Source of the DNA: Crocodylus rhombifer
Lineage: Eukaryota; Chordata; Crocodylia; Crocodylidae
Assembly (NCBI GenBank): GCA_038503035.1
Contig: JAVSML010020810.1
Span: 195,844-259,843 of the forward strand
Reading direction: 5' to 3'
DNA length: 64,000 nt
Shown: positions 60,786-64,000 of the stretch, piece by piece
Layout: every line of letters starts with the position of its first letter
Position numbering within the stretch: the stretch's first letter is position 1
Position numbers and translations under genes: made by a program
Notes under the pieces: generated by a model
Told to the model about the DNA's origin: nothing
Seen by the model: only the letters and a program-made list of their open reading frames with translations
Database searches by the model: none

Positions 60786-62854
60786 TGAAAGCAAGTTGTC
60801 AGTGGTGGCAGTTCCTTGATATGAGGATAAGTGTCCTAGTAAATAAGGGAGTCATCCGAGAATCTGTAGATGATTGAAGAGGCTGATCCAAGATCTGCAT
60901 ATTTGACTGCAGATATAGCACATAGTCCTGGGAGGAAGGACTTGATCCTGATGATGTTGAGTCACTGCTTTTTCCTTTGTCACTCTCATCTATCTATCAA
61001 GTTTGCTCAACATGATCAATGCTTTGTTATTGTCATACATCATGGCATTGCAGGATTATTCAGTGCTTGCATTGTCCAGGTATTGGTGTTAATATTGCAT
61101 TTCTTTAGCTTGACCTGCAGCGTGTTGTGGAATCTCTTTTTTGCCCATCTCTGGAGCAGTGACCATTGGTGAGATAAGAATATGAACCCTGTTTTGGAAG
61201 CTGCTTTTCAGGCATTTTAGGATATATGCCGTCCAATAGGGCTGAACCGTATAAACATGGCTTCAGTGCTGGTGGTATTAGCTTGAGTTAGAATGCTGGC
61301 ATTCATTCTTCTGTTCTTCTAATTGACATAGACGATTTTACAAAGATACTGATGGTCAGATTCCAGAGCTTTCCAGATGACATCAGCCTGACAGATAAGA
61401 ATTTTGGTTTGGATCCTGATGTCATGATCATGAAAAATAATTCTTTTTTCTTTTGGGCAGGAATCGTATTTGCTGTATCTTTGTTTATGGTCACTGTTAA
61501 AGTCTATCAGTGGTTTTTGGAGGTCAAAACTATTCTCTGTTGAGAATCACTTTATCATGGAACATAATGAGAGCAGAAGGCATGCAAGTGCCTTTGGAGC
61601 AGTGCCTTAGTGTGGAAATCCCAGACAGTAGAAAGTACTTTATTTTATTGCATACAACACATACCTTTCCCCCACAAATTGTGGCACATATATTAAGTGG
61701 GGAAGCTATTTTTTTACTTGTTTTAAAAGCACTCTGGTTTGATTCCTGCTTCACAATAGAACAGTTGTATCATTACTATACAGGCAGTTGAGGGAGTTAA
61801 TTGACTAAGTGGTTCCCAGTTCTTGACTTCACAGGTGTTTACAATAATCTCTTCTTTTTAATCCTCTCAGTTTGTTCCATTAATCAATCTAATCTTACCT
61901 AGGACAATTTTGCTATATGCTAGCTGTTAGTAGTCTCTTTCCTCTTAGTTTACAACTTTGGAACCTCCTTTGACCTTTTCAAAATCATGATAGCCCACAT
62001 ATGGAGACCCATCCTTTGCAGCTAAGGTTTCACCTTTAGTTTAACAGGAAAGGTAGGGTGAATCACCTGAAGATTAAGTTCTGTCCCTGCTCTATGCACC
62101 CATAACTCTGACAAAAATCTTTTTTTCTTCATTCTGCTTTTCAAAAATGAGGTGTATAATCCATAGCATGTTGTATGCAAGAAAATAAGATAATAATGAC
62201 ACGATTGCTCAAAATTCAGGGTGTGCAGCTTGCAACAAAGAAAGAGAAGACAGAAGGTATCGGTGAAGATGTTGCTAGCAACTACTCAGTCACTTCAAAT
62301 TGTAGTTTTTCTTATGGCTTCTCTGATTCTTGTAATTTTGTTTGTGATGTCATTGCACAGTACAAAACAATGTATTCAAGAGTGTTTGGTTGGTAAAACT
62401 CTGCTCATCCATAGGCCTCTTGTCTAAAATACAACATGTAGAAGAATCACTATTCTTTATTGCTAACAACCATTTCTAGAAGCCTTTAAACATGTGACCA
62501 AAGGAATATTTTATTTATTTTTGTTTGGTTTTTTTCTCCAAATATATGAGGCTATAAAATTCAAGGCCATGTACCTTTTATAGCTAAGGTGAGATGTCAC
62601 AGTGCCTAGTCTTTGGATATGTGAGCAGTTCCAGACTGTCTAGCACCAAAGATAATGGAAATATAAATCTGTTCATTTTGTCCTTTTTAAAGCTACCAGT
62701 TCTACACCTGATTACCATTCGAAACCATCTGAAGTGGCACAGAAGAGCTAGAATTATAATAGTAAAAATTAAGAAAAATAAAGTATGTTTTTACACAAGC
62801 TCATCCTTCTACTGATTGCTTGGAAATAATTTGGTGCAGGTCACAGGTTATTGC
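60786..62854. other. Intergenic stretch, nothing recognised
   Basis: AT-rich DNA with short frames only. No gene or clear repeat. Confidence 0.5.
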
Positions 62855-62862
62855 TTTTGTAT

Positions 62863-63820
62863 TACAGGTGCACTGATATATCAGTCACATATCAGGTCAG
62901 CACTGATAAAATTAAAATTAACATTATCGGCAATTGGATTTTTTTGGCTGGTGTAGCTGATAATGTCTGGTAAATGCCACATACATGCAGGCAGCTGCAG
63001 CATTCATGCAGTCAGGAATGCAGCCTGGAAGCTTGGAGTGCAGCCTCCTCCTGGTAAGTCTGGTGCGGGGGGAAGGAGTGTGGGGGAGCAGATCGAGGCC
63101 CCACGGTGAGGGAGAGAGTGTGGCAGGGGTAGGCGCTGCCTAGCCACTGCACTGAATGTGACCCCAGGAGTGGGATGGAGCTGCAGGTGGCTTGTCCGGG
63201 TTGGGGGGTGGGGAGAGGGGACCGCTCCCTACCACTGCACGCACCCCCGGGAGAGACAAGGTGGGCGTGTGCCCCCCTGGATTTGTGTGTGGGTTGAGGG
63301 TGGGATGCCTGCTGCAGGTTCGGGGCCGGGGACTGTGCAGGCCTATTTCTGGCAGGGAGGCTGGGCTAGGTTTTGCTCGGGGTGGGTGGTAGCAGCGCTG
63401 GGAGTGGAGGCTATAAGGAATTTTAGGGTGGCAGTCCCTGGCCCCGAGCCCACAGTGGGCAGGCTTCCCTCAACCCATGCACAAATCTGGGGGGCACATG
63501 CCCTCTATGCCTTCCCTGGGGATGTGCACAGTGGTGGGGAACCGCCACCCATTGCTCCGTCCTGCTCCCTGGGGTCACATTCACCACCCTGGCTGGGCAG
63601 CCCATGCCCCTGTCCCTGCCCCACTCCCTCCCTTACGATGGGGGCCTTGATTTGCCCACCCCATGCCCCTTCCCTCCACAGACTTTCCAGCAGGATGCTG
63701 CTTTCAAAGCTGCCAGGCTGAATTCCTGTAAATTAGTTGTTGGACCAGTATCAACTGATATGTCTGGTTAATAATTGACCATTTATATAAGCCAAGAAAA
63801 TCTTTATTGGTGCATCCCTA
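62863..63820. mobile_element. Nonautonomous hAT-like foldback element, 958 bp
   Basis: The left end reads TACAGGTGCACTGATA and the right end inward TAGGGATGCACCAATA. Flanks TTTTGTAT (62855-62862) and TTTTATAT (63821-63828) agree at 7 of 8. The interior hairpin is centred near 63385: ttcggggccggggactg at about 63319 pairs with cagtccctggccccgag at about 63431. It belongs to the same family as 32665-33786. The 187-codon plus frame is a product of the GC-rich palindrome. Confidence 0.82.
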
Positions 63821-64000
63821 TTTTATATTTATTTGTATTTATTTATTTTTCTTCCCTCAGTCTACCCAGTGCTTTAAACAGAGCACAGTCTTCAGCAGAC
63901 TATTTTGAGGCACGTGTTGCATGTGTCCCAGCCAGTGAAGCCTGTGAGCATCCAGCATAGTCTGCATAGACTATAGGCTGATCCTCTTAAGGATCTCGTT

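Noticed and set aside
63158..63721. 187-codon plus frame
   Set aside because: It is inside the hAT-like hairpin; matching frames on the other strand show it follows from the palindrome.
1..64000. CRISPR arrays, operons, tRNA or rRNA genes
   Set aside because: No regularly spaced direct repeats with unique spacers, no bacterial-type gene packing, and no tRNA A/B box pair with a cloverleaf was seen.

Overview
This is vertebrate genomic DNA, most likely from a sauropsid and probably a crocodilian or turtle. It is AT-rich and gene-poor, with spliced genes, one strong CpG island and many CR1 LINE copies. Nonautonomous hAT-like elements and solo LTRs are also present. There are no bacterial features. 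The species call rests on the CR1-dominated repeats and on a KCNB2 exon that recodes almost unchanged; it is an inference.

The only confidently recognised gene is KCNB2 (Kv2.2 potassium channel), on the minus strand. Its first coding exon lies at 1799-2467 (CDS 1799-2377, 193 codons) and ends at a clean GT donor just before S1. The remaining coding sequence (S1 to the C terminus) lies beyond the left edge. A CpG island at about 23.48-24.29 kb, with a strong minus-strand splice donor at 23619/23620, is the best candidate for the KCNB2 promoter and noncoding exon 1. Intron 1 would then be about 21 kb and would hold everything from 2468 to 23619. A possible plus-strand exon at 25394-25628 with a signal-peptide-like start lies just beyond the island; I do not recognise it.

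From about 25.6 kb to the right end I see no convincing gene. This half is transposon-rich intergenic DNA 5' of KCNB2. It holds CR1 copies, almost all on the plus strand, solo LTRs with target-site duplications (TSDs), and hAT-like elements with 8-bp TSDs, several of them long hairpins. Three insertion nests can be read directly. One is a CR1 broken by an LTR-type insertion that is itself broken by a solo LTR (55.8-60.8 kb). The second is a CR1 3' end split by a hAT-like foldback (32.0-33.9 kb). The third is a composite CR1 with a 181-bp insert carrying a perfect 8-bp TSD (40.6-43.3 kb). In intron 1, a CR1 3' end split by a small MITE is fused to a CR1 ORF1 esterase-like segment (14.1-15.9 kb).

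Most open frames longer than 60 codons are chance frames or transposon shadows and are not annotated as genes.
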